Below, piece by piece: positions 50,629 through 59,456 of a stretch of DNA of 64,000 nucleotides; positions within the stretch are counted from its first letter, which is position 1; every line of letters starts with the position of its first letter. Below the pieces are notes generated by a model that had not been told where the DNA came from, did no database searches, and saw nothing but the letters and a program-made list of their open reading frames with translations. Location of the stretch: NCBI RefSeq assembly GCF_030063445.1, contig NZ_JASITD010000004.1, positions 186,001 through 250,000 of the forward strand, in the 5' to 3' direction. This stretch comes from Hymenobacter sp. H14-R3 (GTDB lineage Bacteria > Bacteroidota > Bacteroidia > Cytophagales > Hymenobacteraceae). A program made the position numbers and the translations under genes.

Positions 50629-51039
50629 TTACTGCGTGGCCTCGGCCCACTGGTTAACATAGGCCACGCCCTGCTTGATGATTCGGCGGGCCACCACGCT
50701 TACCACATAGTAGTGCGAGGCTTGCCCCAGGCCGTTGGGCTCAAAATGCTCTTCGTAGCCCACGCAGTAGGCTTCTTCGAGCACCAGCGTGAGCGGCAGC
50801 GACACGCCATCGAGGGCCTCAAACACTACCCGCGCCGGCAGAGCCATGTGCGGGCTGAAGGCCCAGGTGGGCAGCAGCACGTCGTGGGGGCGGCTTGCCA
50901 GTACCAGGCGCAGTTCGCCGCTGGTGGGTTGTGCATTCACAATGCCCCGGTCGGTGGTTTCCTGGTGCATATGCTGGGTGAGGCTGCGTACGACGTAGTC
51001 GGTATCCTGCACCCAAAAAGTAGCGGCGGCGGAATTCAT
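50629..51039 (-). CDS. tssD: T6SS tube protein TssD (Hcp-like), copy 1
   Basis: 136 residues, the usual length of the Bacteroidota Hcp-like tube subunit. The fold pattern is visible as strands around TTDRGIVNAQPTSGELRLVLAS, LLPTWAFSPHMALPARVVFEA, LTLVLEEAYCVGYEEHF and HYYVVSVVARRIIKQGVAYVNQW. The (E/D)AYC-x-x-(Y/F)-x-E segment and a final N-x-W are marks of TssD. The protein stacks as hexameric rings that carry effectors and the VgrG tip. It is the second gene of a minus-strand pair, 55 bp after copy 2. The two copies differ strongly in sequence, so one may be specialised for effector loading. Confidence 0.72.
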   Translation of the reverse strand: MNSAAATFWVQDTDYVVRSLTQHMHQETTDRGIVNAQPTSGELRLVLASRPHDVLLPTWAFSPHMALPARVVFEALDGVSLPLTLVLEEAYCVGYEEHFEPNGLGQASHYYVVSVVARRIIKQGVAYVNQWAEATQ

Positions 51040-51094
51040 AACAAAAACGACAAAGGAGGAAAAAAGGTACTAATAGCCCAAGCCAGCCAGTGGC

Positions 51095-51493
51095 TTAGAC
51101 CGGCCAGTGATTATCGATAACCAGCTCGCTCTCAATATGCAACTGCCGGGCAGTGAGCACTATAGTCATGCTACCCGCAAATTGCCCGTCGCCCCCGGCC
51201 GTGAAGTGAAGCTCCTGGCTCACGCACAGCGCATCCACAAACCGCAGGCTGCGGGCCGTACCCAGGCCATCGGGCGCATCGGCCACCAGCAGCCCGCTGA
51301 GCTGCTTGCGGGCGTCGGCCATCCAGGCATCGAGCAGCGGGTGTTGCAGCTTATCGATAACCAGGCTGATTTTGCCGGCCAGCACGCTATTTTGCGGCCG
51401 GCTCTGGGCATCGGTGAACTGCACAACAGCCCAGTGAAACTCCTGTACTATGAGTTCTTCGCCTTCCAGATACAGCTTGGCCGAATGTGCCAT
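51095..51493 (-). CDS. tssD: T6SS tube protein TssD (Hcp-like), copy 2
   Basis: 132 residues from the ATG ending at 51493; 26 further upstream residues in frame are hydrophobic and unlikely to be coding. It starts MAHSAKLYLEGEELIVQEFHWAVVQFTD, corresponding to the first Hcp strands. It continues through GKISLVIDKLQHPLLDAWMADARKQLSG, FVDALCVSQELHFTAGGDGQFAGSMTIVLTARQLHIESELVIDN. The C-x-x-x-E segment replaces the AYCVxYEE of copy 1. First gene of the minus-strand pair. It lies between tssO and the effector array, where tube genes are often found. Confidence 0.7.
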   Translation of the reverse strand: MAHSAKLYLEGEELIVQEFHWAVVQFTDAQSRPQNSVLAGKISLVIDKLQHPLLDAWMADARKQLSGLLVADAPDGLGTARSLRFVDALCVSQELHFTAGGDGQFAGSMTIVLTARQLHIESELVIDNHWPV

Positions 51494-51763
51494 AGTAAAA
51501 AATTTGTTTGAGGTAATTCTGAATAAAAGTAGTGCTATTAGGGCGGTTGCCAAGTCTGCTAGGCCCACCAATGGCTAGCTATACCCGTACTACCATCTCA
51601 ATAAGCCAGCTACCAAACATATGCGCTGCCTAATTGTCAGCCATATTCATGAGCGTTTACGTAACGGATAACAGCGGCGGGGGTTATCTGGTAAAAGCAT
51701 TAGCTTGCGCTGGGGCACCACCAAGCTTGGGTTGCCGGCACATAGTACTCAACTAGCTACGTA

Positions 51764-52801
51764 ATGATTCCACCATTTATGGCGCGCCGCCCACCGGGAG
51801 ACGCGCCCACCAAACCAACGCCACCCGCCACCGGCTGGGAGCAGGTGCGCCAGGGAATAGAGGCGGCCCGGCTTTACCAGGCCCTCGACTTGCAGGCCGC
51901 CGTGCAGGCCTGGGAGCTAACCCGCCCGGTGCAGCGGCTCACTCCCGTGCGCGCCGCGCGCCAGGATGGCCACCTGGCGTATGTGAAGCGCCAGCATTAC
52001 GAAACCGCCCTGCATGGGGCGCAGGCCGCCCGCCTGGCGGCCGAAGCACGGGTGCAGTCCCGCATCACCTACGTCAGGACCGGGCCTACGCCCATTGAGC
52101 GGGCTATGCGGGAGGCCGCCGTGCGCGACCCCTTCGCCGCCGCCTGGGGGGCCGACCCCCTCAACCGGCAGATAGCCGTATCGGTACTCACCGTAGGAAT
52201 GGGCCGGGTATTGGCTCCGGCCTCCGCCGGCGTTGCCAGGCTGGCGAGTCGGCTCACGTACGCAAAGGCGCTTCGGGCAGGTGGTGAATTCGGCGTGCGG
52301 GCCCTCACTGACGGGGTCATTCAGTTTTTTGGCGGCCTGGCAGCGCACGATGGCAACTTCGAAGAAGCAGTGGGTGAAGTTAACATAACGTCGATGGGGA
52401 TGGCCGGGCTGCCGGGCGACGGCCTGGGGCATTCCATTCGCAACAATTTGATTAGCAATTCACTGGAGTGGAAGCTTGATTTTAAAGAGGGCACCAAGTT
52501 CGAACCCATGACCTTCGACCAGCCGGGCCTGCTGAACTTCGGCCAGAAGGTGGTCATTGGCGTGGGGGTAGACTACGCCACTGGCCGCCTCAATGCCATG
52601 GTGCAGCCCGCCCGGGGGGCGTCGTCCTCGGCCATTAAGCGGTCCCTTGACCCCAACACGGTTTGGTTGCATCGGCAGCGCCTGCGGTACCTCAATATTT
52701 TTCTAAGGGGCACGGATGGCTTCAAGGTGTCGGGCGAGGCGGGGAGCAACCTGCTCGAAGACCAGATAAAGGCTATTTACAAAACCGATGAGCAACCATG
52801 A
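51764..52801 (+). CDS. Putative T6SS effector of unknown type
   Basis: 345 residues. An N-terminal Pro/Arg-rich part (MARRPPGDAPTKPTPPATG) is followed by helical stretches. A glycine- and alanine-rich hydrophobic region (AVSVLTVGMGRVLAPASAGVARLAS, ADGVIQFFGGLAAH, NITSMGMAGLPGDGLGHSI) recalls pre-toxin or pore-like regions of polymorphic toxins in this phylum, before a C-terminal domain (LNFGQKVVIGVGVDYATGRLN ... LNIFLRGTDG). No nuclease or hydrolase motif is visible. Its stop overlaps the start of a small membrane-anchored protein (ATGA), an arrangement typical of effector-immunity pairs, and it lies between tssD and vgrG. The toxin role is inference. Confidence 0.65.
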   Translation: MIPPFMARRPPGDAPTKPTPPATGWEQVRQGIEAARLYQALDLQAAVQAWELTRPVQRLTPVRAARQDGHLAYVKRQHYETALHGAQAARLAAEARVQSRITYVRTGPTPIERAMREAAVRDPFAAAWGADPLNRQIAVSVLTVGMGRVLAPASAGVARLASRLTYAKALRAGGEFGVRALTDGVIQFFGGLAAHDGNFEEAVGEVNITSMGMAGLPGDGLGHSIRNNLISNSLEWKLDFKEGTKFEPMTFDQPGLLNFGQKVVIGVGVDYATGRLNAMVQPARGASSSAIKRSLDPNTVWLHRQRLRYLNIFLRGTDGFKVSGEAGSNLLEDQIKAIYKTDEQP

Positions 52802-53217
52802 GCGGGTTTTTAGCGGCCGTGCGGGAGGTATGGTTGGAGGCACCCCTAAAACATACGCTTACCATACTGGGGCTGAGCGCGTTCATTGGCTACGGCTTCT
52901 ACAACTACTACGTGCGGGGCGGCAAGCTGCGGCGGCACCACCGCTACACCATTGCCACGGTTTACAAAACGCACTGGTCGGTTAAAAGCGGCAAGTTTGC
53001 CGATAGCCGCTACCAAGTGCAGGGGCGCGACTACCTGGTGAGTGCCGATGCCGACAAGCTGGCCGGGCAGGAGCTCATCGGCCGGCGGTTTTTGGTAGAA
53101 TACCATCCCCCCGACCCCACTATTAACGTATTGCTACTGGGGGCCCCCGTGCCCGACAGCCTGGCCACCGCCCCCCCCGATGGGTGGGCCCAGCCGCCCG
53201 TTACTATAGTTGAATGA
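52798..53217 (+). CDS. Small membrane-anchored protein, candidate immunity partner
   Basis: 139 residues, start overlapping the previous stop by 4 bases (ATGA). One membrane segment near the N-terminus (KHTLTILGLSAFIGYGFYNYY, about 17-38) is followed by a soluble domain of about 90 residues. That domain reads TIATVYKTHWSVKSGKFADSRYQVQGRDYLVSADA, resembling small DUF-type proteins with a buried beta-barrel. There is no recognised family. Translational coupling with the previous gene, position next to vgrG and a membrane anchor suggest immunity to the upstream protein at the inner membrane. It could also be an accessory factor. Confidence 0.62.
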   Translation: MSGFLAAVREVWLEAPLKHTLTILGLSAFIGYGFYNYYVRGGKLRRHHRYTIATVYKTHWSVKSGKFADSRYQVQGRDYLVSADADKLAGQELIGRRFLVEYHPPDPTINVLLLGAPVPDSLATAPPDGWAQPPVTIVE

Positions 53218-53281
53218 AGGTAGCACGCAGCGTTCTTGTCTTACTTTCGTCTTCCGTCTTTCCTCCCCCGTTCCTTTTTTC

Positions 53282-55027
53282 ATGTCGTATCCCGTAAAAG
53301 TGAGTGTGCAGGTGGCTGGGGTTGCCGACCCCTCGTCGGCCCTGGCCGACTACCACCACCTGACCCTGCAGCAGCACGCGCTCACCCACCACACCTTTAC
53401 CCTCGACTTTGCGTGCGATACCCTGGGTAAGGCCCTGGGTATCAAGCCCGAGTTGGTGCCCATTCAGGCGCACACCCGCCTCAGCGGCAAGGACATTACC
53501 ATCGGCTGGACGAGCCGGCTGGCCAGCGCCGCCGGGCGCTCGTTTCAGTTCAAGGGTATCATCACCGACATCTGCATTCGCACCGATGCCGACCTGGTCA
53601 ACTACTACCACCTGAGTGGGTACAGCCCCACGTTTTTGCTGGAAGACGGCACCCAGAGCCGCACGTTCGTCAAGAAGTCGCTGCCCACCATTTTCGATCA
53701 GGTGCTGGCGGCCTACCCCGGCAACGCGTTTGCCAGGCAGCTCAGCGCCCAGGGCTCGCAGGTGCTGCCCTACGTGGTGCAGTACCAGGAAACCAACTTC
53801 CATTTTCTGAGCCGCCTGGCCGCGGCGCAGGGCGAGTGGTTTTACTACGATGGCACGACGCTGCGGCTGGGTGGCGAACAGGCCCCGCTCATTGCCTTTC
53901 GCAGCAGCGGGGCGCAGGTATTCAGCCTGGCCATGCGCCTGCAGCCCAGCACCACGCAGGGGGCGGCCTACAACTACCGCACCCACGCCCCGCTGGCGGC
54001 CACGGCCGCGGCCCCGGCGGCGGGCTACGCACTGAGCCAGTTTGCGGTGCAGCACTCGGCGGCCCTGTTCACCCAGCCCCAGCGGCTGGTGGTGGGCCCG
54101 CAGGGGCGCGACCAGGCCCAGTTGCAGCGGGCCCTGGACGGGCTGGCCGCCAGGCAGGCGGGCAGCCAGGTGACGCTTACGGGGCAGGGCGAGGCCTTCG
54201 ACACGCGGCCGGGTAGCGTGCTGGACGTGCAGGACGCGGCGGGGGCGTCGTACGGCAAGTTCCGGGTGCTGTCAGTGGTGCACACGCTGGACGGGGACGG
54301 CAACTACCAGAACCGCTTCGAGGCCCTGCCCGAGGGGGCCACCGGCCCGCCGCCCAACCCCTACTGCGCCCCGCCGGGTGCCCAGCCCGAGCTGGCGCAG
54401 GTGCTTGACCTGGCGGACCCCAAGCAGCTGGGGCGGGTGCGGGTGCGCTACTACTGGGGCGTGGCGCAGGCCAGCGAGGCGGAGAGCGGGTGGCTGCGGG
54501 TGAGCACGCCGTACGCGGGCGACGGGAAGGGGCAGTTGTTCACGCCGGAGGTGGGCAGTCAGGTGCTGGTGGGCTACGAGCAGGGGCGGGCCGAGTTTCC
54601 GGTGGTGCTGGGCAACCTGTTTCACGCCCGCAACCCGGCCGGGGCCAAGTACAGCCACGGGCCGGGCGGGGGCGAGGTGAAGGGCATCCAGACGCTGGCG
54701 GGCAACCGCCTCACGTTTCACGACAAGAAGGGGGAGGAGAAGATTGTTATCACCAGCGGCCAGCAGAAGGAGACGGTGCTGGAAATCTCCTTCAAGGGCC
54801 AGGGCCGGATTGAAATTAAGACGGCGGGTGATATCAGCCTGCGCGCGGGCCAGAACGTGCGCATCGAGGCCGGTAAAAAAATGAGTCTGAAAGCCGATGA
54901 GCTGACGCTGGAAGCCAAAACCATTCAGGCGAAGGCCGATTCGACGGTGGAGGTGGGCGCGGCCGGTGCCCAGTTGAAGATGGCGGGCGCTTCCACGCAA
55001 ATCAAAGGCACTCTCACGCAAGGATAA
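53282..55027 (+). CDS. vgrG: T6SS spike protein VgrG (TssI)
   Basis: 581 residues from the ATG at 53282. The gp27-like hub domain occupies about 1-350 (YPVKVSVQVAGVADPSSALADY, ITLTGQGEAFDTRPGSVLDVQ). It is followed by an OB-fold (AQVLDLADPKQLGRVRVRYYWG, SGWLRVSTPYAGDGKGQLF, EVGSQVLVGYEQGRAEFPVVLGNLFH) and a glycine/valine-rich gp5-type beta-helix (from KGIQTLAGNRLTFHDKKGEEKIVI to the end). It forms the tip of the puncturing device and presents the PAAR-like effectors encoded downstream. It is the only intact VgrG in the window. Its 3' third is copied, wholly or in part, at three later positions, and the last 300 bases are almost identical to one of them. Confidence 0.95.
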   Translation: MSYPVKVSVQVAGVADPSSALADYHHLTLQQHALTHHTFTLDFACDTLGKALGIKPELVPIQAHTRLSGKDITIGWTSRLASAAGRSFQFKGIITDICIRTDADLVNYYHLSGYSPTFLLEDGTQSRTFVKKSLPTIFDQVLAAYPGNAFARQLSAQGSQVLPYVVQYQETNFHFLSRLAAAQGEWFYYDGTTLRLGGEQAPLIAFRSSGAQVFSLAMRLQPSTTQGAAYNYRTHAPLAATAAAPAAGYALSQFAVQHSAALFTQPQRLVVGPQGRDQAQLQRALDGLAARQAGSQVTLTGQGEAFDTRPGSVLDVQDAAGASYGKFRVLSVVHTLDGDGNYQNRFEALPEGATGPPPNPYCAPPGAQPELAQVLDLADPKQLGRVRVRYYWGVAQASEAESGWLRVSTPYAGDGKGQLFTPEVGSQVLVGYEQGRAEFPVVLGNLFHARNPAGAKYSHGPGGGEVKGIQTLAGNRLTFHDKKGEEKIVITSGQQKETVLEISFKGQGRIEIKTAGDISLRAGQNVRIEAGKKMSLKADELTLEAKTIQAKADSTVEVGAAGAQLKMAGASTQIKGTLTQG

Positions 55028-55296
55028 CCCGCGATGCCTCATACCGATTATGTTGTCAATCTGGCGATAGTGAAGTGCTCGATGGGCACGCTGCCGCTGC
55101 CGTTTCTGGTGACGAGCCAAGTGGTGCACCTGGTCAACAACGTCCTGGCCGTGGCCACGGAGCTGGACCGGGCTCCGCTCGTGAATATTCCGTGCTTTGG
55201 CATCTGCCAGCAACTCACCAAACTGGCCAGCGGGGTGCCCACGCCTTGTGTGCCGGTGCCCACGGGCTGGAAGGGAGCCAACCCGGCCCGCAAAAT
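54741..55296 (+). repeat. Direct repeat, copy 1 (VgrG tail plus start of effector 1)
   Basis: About 556 bases that recur almost unchanged at 61382-61937 (offset 6,641). Copy 1 spans the end of vgrG and the first 88 codons of the effector gene. At 55136 and following I see one base difference; beyond 55296 the copies diverge quickly. Confidence 0.85.
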
Positions 55297-56026
55297 CACG
55301 GGCCTCAAGCCGCTGCTCGAAAAAGCCACCTGCCAGTGCGTGCTCGGCGGTACTATCTCGTTCCAGAGCTCGGGGCAGGTAGGGGCGGCCAGGTTCCAGA
55401 CGGGCCCCAACTTTATCATGCTCGCGGCGGGCAGTGTCGGTGGCTGGAACAAGGTGCTGAATCAGCCCTTAGCGCCCGACCACGAGTATCTGGTAGACAA
55501 CTACCTCTACTCGACCGACAGCCAGGGGCGGGTAGCGAAGGTGCGAGGCGATTTGGAGGACCAGGAGCACAAGCGCCACCCGACCCAGCAGATGGCCTCG
55601 GTGCGCCTCAAGGACGGGCAGCACAACACGGCCTTCGTAGCCGACCCGCGGGCCAAGGGCACCAAGCTGGCTAAGCTGCGCAACGGGCAGCCCAACCCGG
55701 CTTTCGTGCCCGACCCGCGCCAGCCCCAGCAGCAGCGCGAGTTCTCGGACGACGGGGGCCACCTGCTGGCCTCCCTGTTCAACGGGCCGGGCGAACAGTT
55801 CAACTACGTGCCCATGGCCAGCAGCCTCAATCAGGCCGGCGGCGGCTGGTATCAGCTGGAGCAGGAGTGGAAACAAGCCTTGCGGGGTAGAAACCCACCG
55901 CCCCCGCTTCCCAAAAAGGTAGATGTTGAAATTGAGCTTCAGTATGCCACTGATAAAAGACCAACAGGTTTCAATGTACGATACTGGATTGATGGCAAGA
56001 AGAAAAAAAGGTTTTTTCCTAATTAA
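55034..56026 (+). CDS. T6SS effector 1: DUF4280 (PAAR-like) fused to NS_2-type DNase
   Basis: 330 residues. The N-terminal half (1-about 150) has the DUF4280 motifs VVNLAIVKCSMGTLPL, FGICQQLTKLASGVPTPCVP and LEKATCQCVLGGTISFQSSGQ; DUF4280 proteins act as PAAR-like tips that sharpen VgrG and carry toxins. After the conserved YLYSTDSQGRV segment (about 158) and a linker with two DGQxNxxF repeats comes a nuclease domain (PF13930-like): DDGGHLLASLF (D240, H243), NYVPMASSLNQAGGGWYQLE and a C-terminal NVRYWIDGK. The DGGHL motif corresponds to the DRGH/HNH-type catalytic loop of DNA/RNA non-specific endonucleases. Directly follows vgrG (6-bp gap) and precedes its YezG-like immunity gene. From about 55870 on the DNA is clearly richer in A/T. 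Confidence 0.85.
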   Translation: MPHTDYVVNLAIVKCSMGTLPLPFLVTSQVVHLVNNVLAVATELDRAPLVNIPCFGICQQLTKLASGVPTPCVPVPTGWKGANPARKITGLKPLLEKATCQCVLGGTISFQSSGQVGAARFQTGPNFIMLAAGSVGGWNKVLNQPLAPDHEYLVDNYLYSTDSQGRVAKVRGDLEDQEHKRHPTQQMASVRLKDGQHNTAFVADPRAKGTKLAKLRNGQPNPAFVPDPRQPQQQREFSDDGGHLLASLFNGPGEQFNYVPMASSLNQAGGGWYQLEQEWKQALRGRNPPPPLPKKVDVEIELQYATDKRPTGFNVRYWIDGKKKKRFFPN

Positions 56027-56047
56027 TGTTAATAAATCAACTGTCCA

Positions 56048-56839
56048 GTGATTTCAGCAAAAGAGATTTACGCTTTTATTGGTAAAATTATTGCCGATGA
56101 TATTCAGGACGAATGGCAACAGGCGATTTTAAATGTGGAGCGTTTAGAAGATAGTGTAGGATGCGACGGCTACTATACTAATGAGACAGGTGATAAAACG
56201 GATTTAGAATTGGAAGCAGAGGGTTTCGACCTGCAGTTTTCAAGCCGAATTCAGGCGTTATATAGCATCACGACATCAGAAGAAAGTAACCGTTGGAACC
56301 GTTTGCGCTACACGCTTTATGCAAATAATAGTTTTGAAGTAGATTTCATCTGGGACGAGGATTTTGCCGAAGAAATGGCCTACATCAACTCCACGACGCA
56401 GGTGCCCGAGCCCCAGCGGGCGAATGGGCTGGACTTTCTCAAGCAGCGCCAGCTAGAGCGTAAAACCCGGCACCTCTACGACACCCTGGCCCTGGCCCTG
56501 CTGCGCAACGCGCCGACCAGCGGCTCGCCCTGGCAGCAACTGGTGCTCACCCTCACCCAGCCCCCGCTTCACTACGAGGCCCACACCGAGCGCACGCCTG
56601 CCCCCCGCGCCCCCGTCCAGCGCCAGGCCCTGCTGCTGCTGGGCGAGCACGAGGCGGTGGAGGCCCTGGTCGAGTTAACAGAAAAGGGCGACCACCTGGG
56701 CTGGGAGCGCGCGCAGGTGGTGGTGCAGCCCACGGGAGCGTACCGCTTCAGCTTCGAGTGGGCGGGGGCCCCCGCCTACAAGCTGCCCCGCCACTACCAC
56801 CGCGACGGGCAGGCAACGCCCCCCGAGTCGCCAGCTTAG
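56048..56839 (+). CDS. YezG/DUF600-type immunity protein 1
   Basis: 263 residues from a GTG at 56048. The N-terminal 110 residues have the YezG/DUF600 pattern, ending in WNRLRYTLYANNSFEVDFIWDED. In Bacillus, YezG is the antitoxin of the YeeF polymorphic toxin, so neutralising effector 1 is the likely role. The remaining 150 residues (from YINSTTQVPEPQR) are shared with immunity protein 3. The first 330 bases are low in G+C (for example 25/60 at 56101-56160, against 41/60 at 56461-56520), and they are unlike the C-terminal part, which is much closer to protein 3. Confidence 0.82.
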   Translation: MISAKEIYAFIGKIIADDIQDEWQQAILNVERLEDSVGCDGYYTNETGDKTDLELEAEGFDLQFSSRIQALYSITTSEESNRWNRLRYTLYANNSFEVDFIWDEDFAEEMAYINSTTQVPEPQRANGLDFLKQRQLERKTRHLYDTLALALLRNAPTSGSPWQQLVLTLTQPPLHYEAHTERTPAPRAPVQRQALLLLGEHEAVEALVELTEKGDHLGWERAQVVVQPTGAYRFSFEWAGAPAYKLPRHYHRDGQATPPESPA

Positions 56840-56845
56840 CCAGGG

Positions 56846-57415
56846 CCAAGGCCGCAGGAGGCCGAGAGTGGCTGGATGCGGGTGAGCACGCCGTACTCGG
56901 GCAATGGCAAGGGGCAGCTCTTCACGCCGGAGAAGGAGTCGCAGGTGCTGGTGGGCTACGAGCAGGGGCAGGCCGAGTTTCCGGTGGTGCTGGGCAACCT
57001 GTTTCATCCCCAGAACCCGCAGCAGGCCAAGTACAGCCATGGGCCGGGCGGGGGCGAAATGAAGGGCATTCAGACGCTGGCCGGCAACCGCCTCACGTTT
57101 CACGACAAAAAGGGGGAGGAAAAGATTGTCATCACCAGCGGCAAGCAGAAAGAGACGGTGCTGGAAATCAGCTTCAAGGGTAAAGGCAAGATTGAAATTA
57201 AGACGGCGGGCGACATTAGCCTGGCTGCCGGCCAGAACGTAAGTATTGAAGCGGGCGAGAACGTGGTCATCAAGGCCAAGAAGAAGTTGGTGCTGGAGGC
57301 GGAGGAGGTAAGCAGCACCAGCGGCCAGGCCACGGCCATCACGGCCGGCGGCAAGGCCACGCTGGCCGGCAGCAGCGGGGTGGACGTGAAGGGGGTTCTC
57401 AACCAAAGCGCCTAG
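56846..57415 (+). pseudogene. Truncated VgrG 3' module A
   Basis: Begins 7 bases after the immunity-1 stop and continues to a stop at 57415. The reading frame matches the last third of VgrG: EAESGWMRVSTPYSGNGKGQLF, SQVLVGYEQGQAEFPVVLGNLFH and the beta-helix tail KGIQTLAGNRLTFHDKKGEEKIV ... The homology extends upstream of the only ATG (56876), so it is a fragment rather than a gene with its own start. The end differs from the intact copy: it finishes GKATLAGSSGVDVKGVLNQSA. It may still be translated as a short beta-helix protein. It leads directly into effector 2 (6-bp gap), as the intact VgrG does for effector 1. Confidence 0.82.
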
Positions 57416-57420
57416 CAGCC

Positions 57421-58605
57421 ATGAAACAGTATTTCGTCATCTCCGGGGCGCGCCTGAGTTGCGACCAGTCTCCGCTGCCCAGTTTCTTTTCTGCCGTCAA
57501 CACCTGGAAAATTAACAATAAAGGGGTTGGTCGCCTCACGGATTTCATTCCATTCCTGAATGTTTTGTCCTTTGGACTGCCGTGCAAGATGCTGACGCAG
57601 GCGGCGAGCGGGGTGCCCACGCCCTGCATCCCGTTTCCGCTGCCCTGGCAGGGCACCCACGAAAAAGGCAAGGGCCAGCAGTTACGGGCCCTGCTGGACA
57701 CCTCCAGCTGCCGCTGTGCCTTTGGGGGCAAGATAACGGTGGCCGACGCGGGCCAGCAAATCGGCTGCTACGACGGGCCAGTGCTGGCCGTGGCCGACCC
57801 CCCGGCCACTGAGGTGGCGGGCTCGGCCGCCAATATCGTGGTTTACCACCCCCCCGATAAAAACACTGCCCCGACGGCGGCCCATGACAAACAACTCAAG
57901 GCGGTCGAAAAGATAATCAACCAGCCGGAGCTGCTGCGGCCCAACACGTTTTTTCTGGTGGGCCAGCACCTCTACGTTACCGACGCACTGGGCCGGGTGG
58001 TGAAAGTCAAGGGCCGGCTGCCCTTGCCCGTATCGCCGCCGCGGGGCCAGCCCAAGCCCAAGCCCGTGCGCAACGAGACGGCCCAAGGGACCTCCGTGCG
58101 CTACAAGGATGGGCTGCGAAACGCAAAGTGGAGGGGACCAGACAAGCGCACCCCAGACCAGAAAAAAAAGGGCCACCAGGACTACATCCCGGACCCGCGG
58201 CCGCTGGATGAACAAAAAGAGTATTTTGACCAGGGGGGCCACCTGATTGGGGCCTCTTTCGAGGGCACCCCGTTCCACCTCAACTACGTGGCCCAGCACG
58301 AAGACCAGAACCAGGCCCGCACCGGGGTGGAAAACTGGAATGCCATGGAGGGCCGGCAGCGGAAAGCCTTAGCAGCTGGCAAGCACGTATACGTGGAATA
58401 CGAGATGCAGCACCCGCTCGCCGGGCCGCCGGGCTCGAAGGGGTTTGGGGGCTACACTGGCAAAGAATTGGCTCCAAATGGCGACACAGTACTCAAATCT
58501 CCAGACCCAAAAACCCAGCGCGACTTTTCCCTGCGTCCAGACAGTTTCCTCACCAGAACGTGGATTGCAGGCCGATTAGACGAGCAACCATACCCCAACT
58601 CATAA
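57421..58605 (+). CDS. T6SS effector 2: PAAR-like domain fused to NS_2-type DNase
   Basis: 394 residues. The N-terminal domain is a diverged DUF4280: FVISGARLSCDQSPLP, FGLPCKMLTQAASGVPTPCIPFP and LDTSSCRCAFGGKITVADAGQQ. It is followed by a longer linker, then HLYVTDALGRVVKVKG (the entry motif of NS_2 nucleases). The toxin core has DQGGHLIGASFEG (D270, H274), HLNYVAQHEDQNQARTGVENWNAME and YVEYEMQHP. The C-terminus is longer than in effectors 1 and 3 (about 55 extra residues after HPLAGPPG...). It overlaps the next start by one base (TAATG), so immunity 2a is translationally coupled. Confidence 0.82.
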   Translation: MKQYFVISGARLSCDQSPLPSFFSAVNTWKINNKGVGRLTDFIPFLNVLSFGLPCKMLTQAASGVPTPCIPFPLPWQGTHEKGKGQQLRALLDTSSCRCAFGGKITVADAGQQIGCYDGPVLAVADPPATEVAGSAANIVVYHPPDKNTAPTAAHDKQLKAVEKIINQPELLRPNTFFLVGQHLYVTDALGRVVKVKGRLPLPVSPPRGQPKPKPVRNETAQGTSVRYKDGLRNAKWRGPDKRTPDQKKKGHQDYIPDPRPLDEQKEYFDQGGHLIGASFEGTPFHLNYVAQHEDQNQARTGVENWNAMEGRQRKALAAGKHVYVEYEMQHPLAGPPGSKGFGGYTGKELAPNGDTVLKSPDPKTQRDFSLRPDSFLTRTWIAGRLDEQPYPNS

Positions 58606-59408
58606 TGACTGATATAACGACCGCGGCCGAAGTATACACCCTGCTGGGCGACGCGCTCTGGGATTACCTGCCCATCGAGGAGGGCCGCATTTTGCTGCGC
58701 ATTGAGCGCTCGGAGGGTGCGCAACGCTATAATGGCATTTACATGAACGACAATGGCAGCGCAGAAAGCCTAGCCGTGCTGCCCTCCAACAAGAGCAAGG
58801 CCGTCGAGCAGCTCTACCAGCTGACGAGCCAGGGGGGCAAAAACCCGTGGAACCTGCTCTATTTCACCCTGCTGCCGGGGCGGGCCTTCGAGGTCGACTT
58901 TATCCGGGACGAGGACGCGGTAAGCTCGCTGGCCTTCTTGACCCGCACCCGCCAGCTGAGCCGGGCCAAGCGCGAGGCGGCCTATGATGCCTTCATGGAG
59001 GCGCAGGCGCAGGCGGGGGCAGGGCGGATTTTCACCAGTATCAGCCAGCGGCTGCCGGCGCTGGTGGGCGGTTGGCTGCCGGGCTGGCAGCGGCTGGTGG
59101 TGCGGGCCCGCCACTGGAACGGGGGCACATTTGAGTTGCGGGGCTTTGCCTACGCCGACCTGCCGGATGAGCCGGTGGAGGGCGAACCGTTCAGCGTGGT
59201 GCAGGACTGGGACCTCGTCAAGCAGTTTTATGAATTTAACACGAATATTTTTCAGACGCCCTGGAACACGTTGGCGTGGACGGTGCGGGCGGACGGCACG
59301 TACACGCTCGTCTTCGACTGGGACCCAGAAGAAGAGTTGTATAGCCCCCGTCCGCCCGACACTATCTTTCCCTATACCCGCCAGGGGCGGTGGCAGGAGC
59401 CGGCCTAG
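58605..59408 (+). CDS. YezG/DUF600-type immunity protein 2a
   Basis: 267 residues from the ATG at 58605 (TAATG overlap with effector 2). N-terminal YezG-like part: YLPIEEGRILLRIERSEG, GIYMNDNGSAESLAVLPSNKSK, NLLYFTLLPGRAFEVDFIRDED. The C-terminal part contains LVVRARHWNGGTFELRG and VKQFYEFNTNIFQTPWNTLAWTVRADGTYTLVFDWD. A near-identical tandem copy follows at 59457. It is not close to immunity proteins 1 and 3 in its C-terminal half. The role as antidote for effector 2 is inferred from coupling and family. Confidence 0.8.
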   Translation: MTDITTAAEVYTLLGDALWDYLPIEEGRILLRIERSEGAQRYNGIYMNDNGSAESLAVLPSNKSKAVEQLYQLTSQGGKNPWNLLYFTLLPGRAFEVDFIRDEDAVSSLAFLTRTRQLSRAKREAAYDAFMEAQAQAGAGRIFTSISQRLPALVGGWLPGWQRLVVRARHWNGGTFELRGFAYADLPDEPVEGEPFSVVQDWDLVKQFYEFNTNIFQTPWNTLAWTVRADGTYTLVFDWDPEEELYSPRPPDTIFPYTRQGRWQEPA

Positions 59409-59456
59409 CGGGTCGGAGTACCTTTCAGAAAAACCAGGTTCCGAGAATAACGCTCA

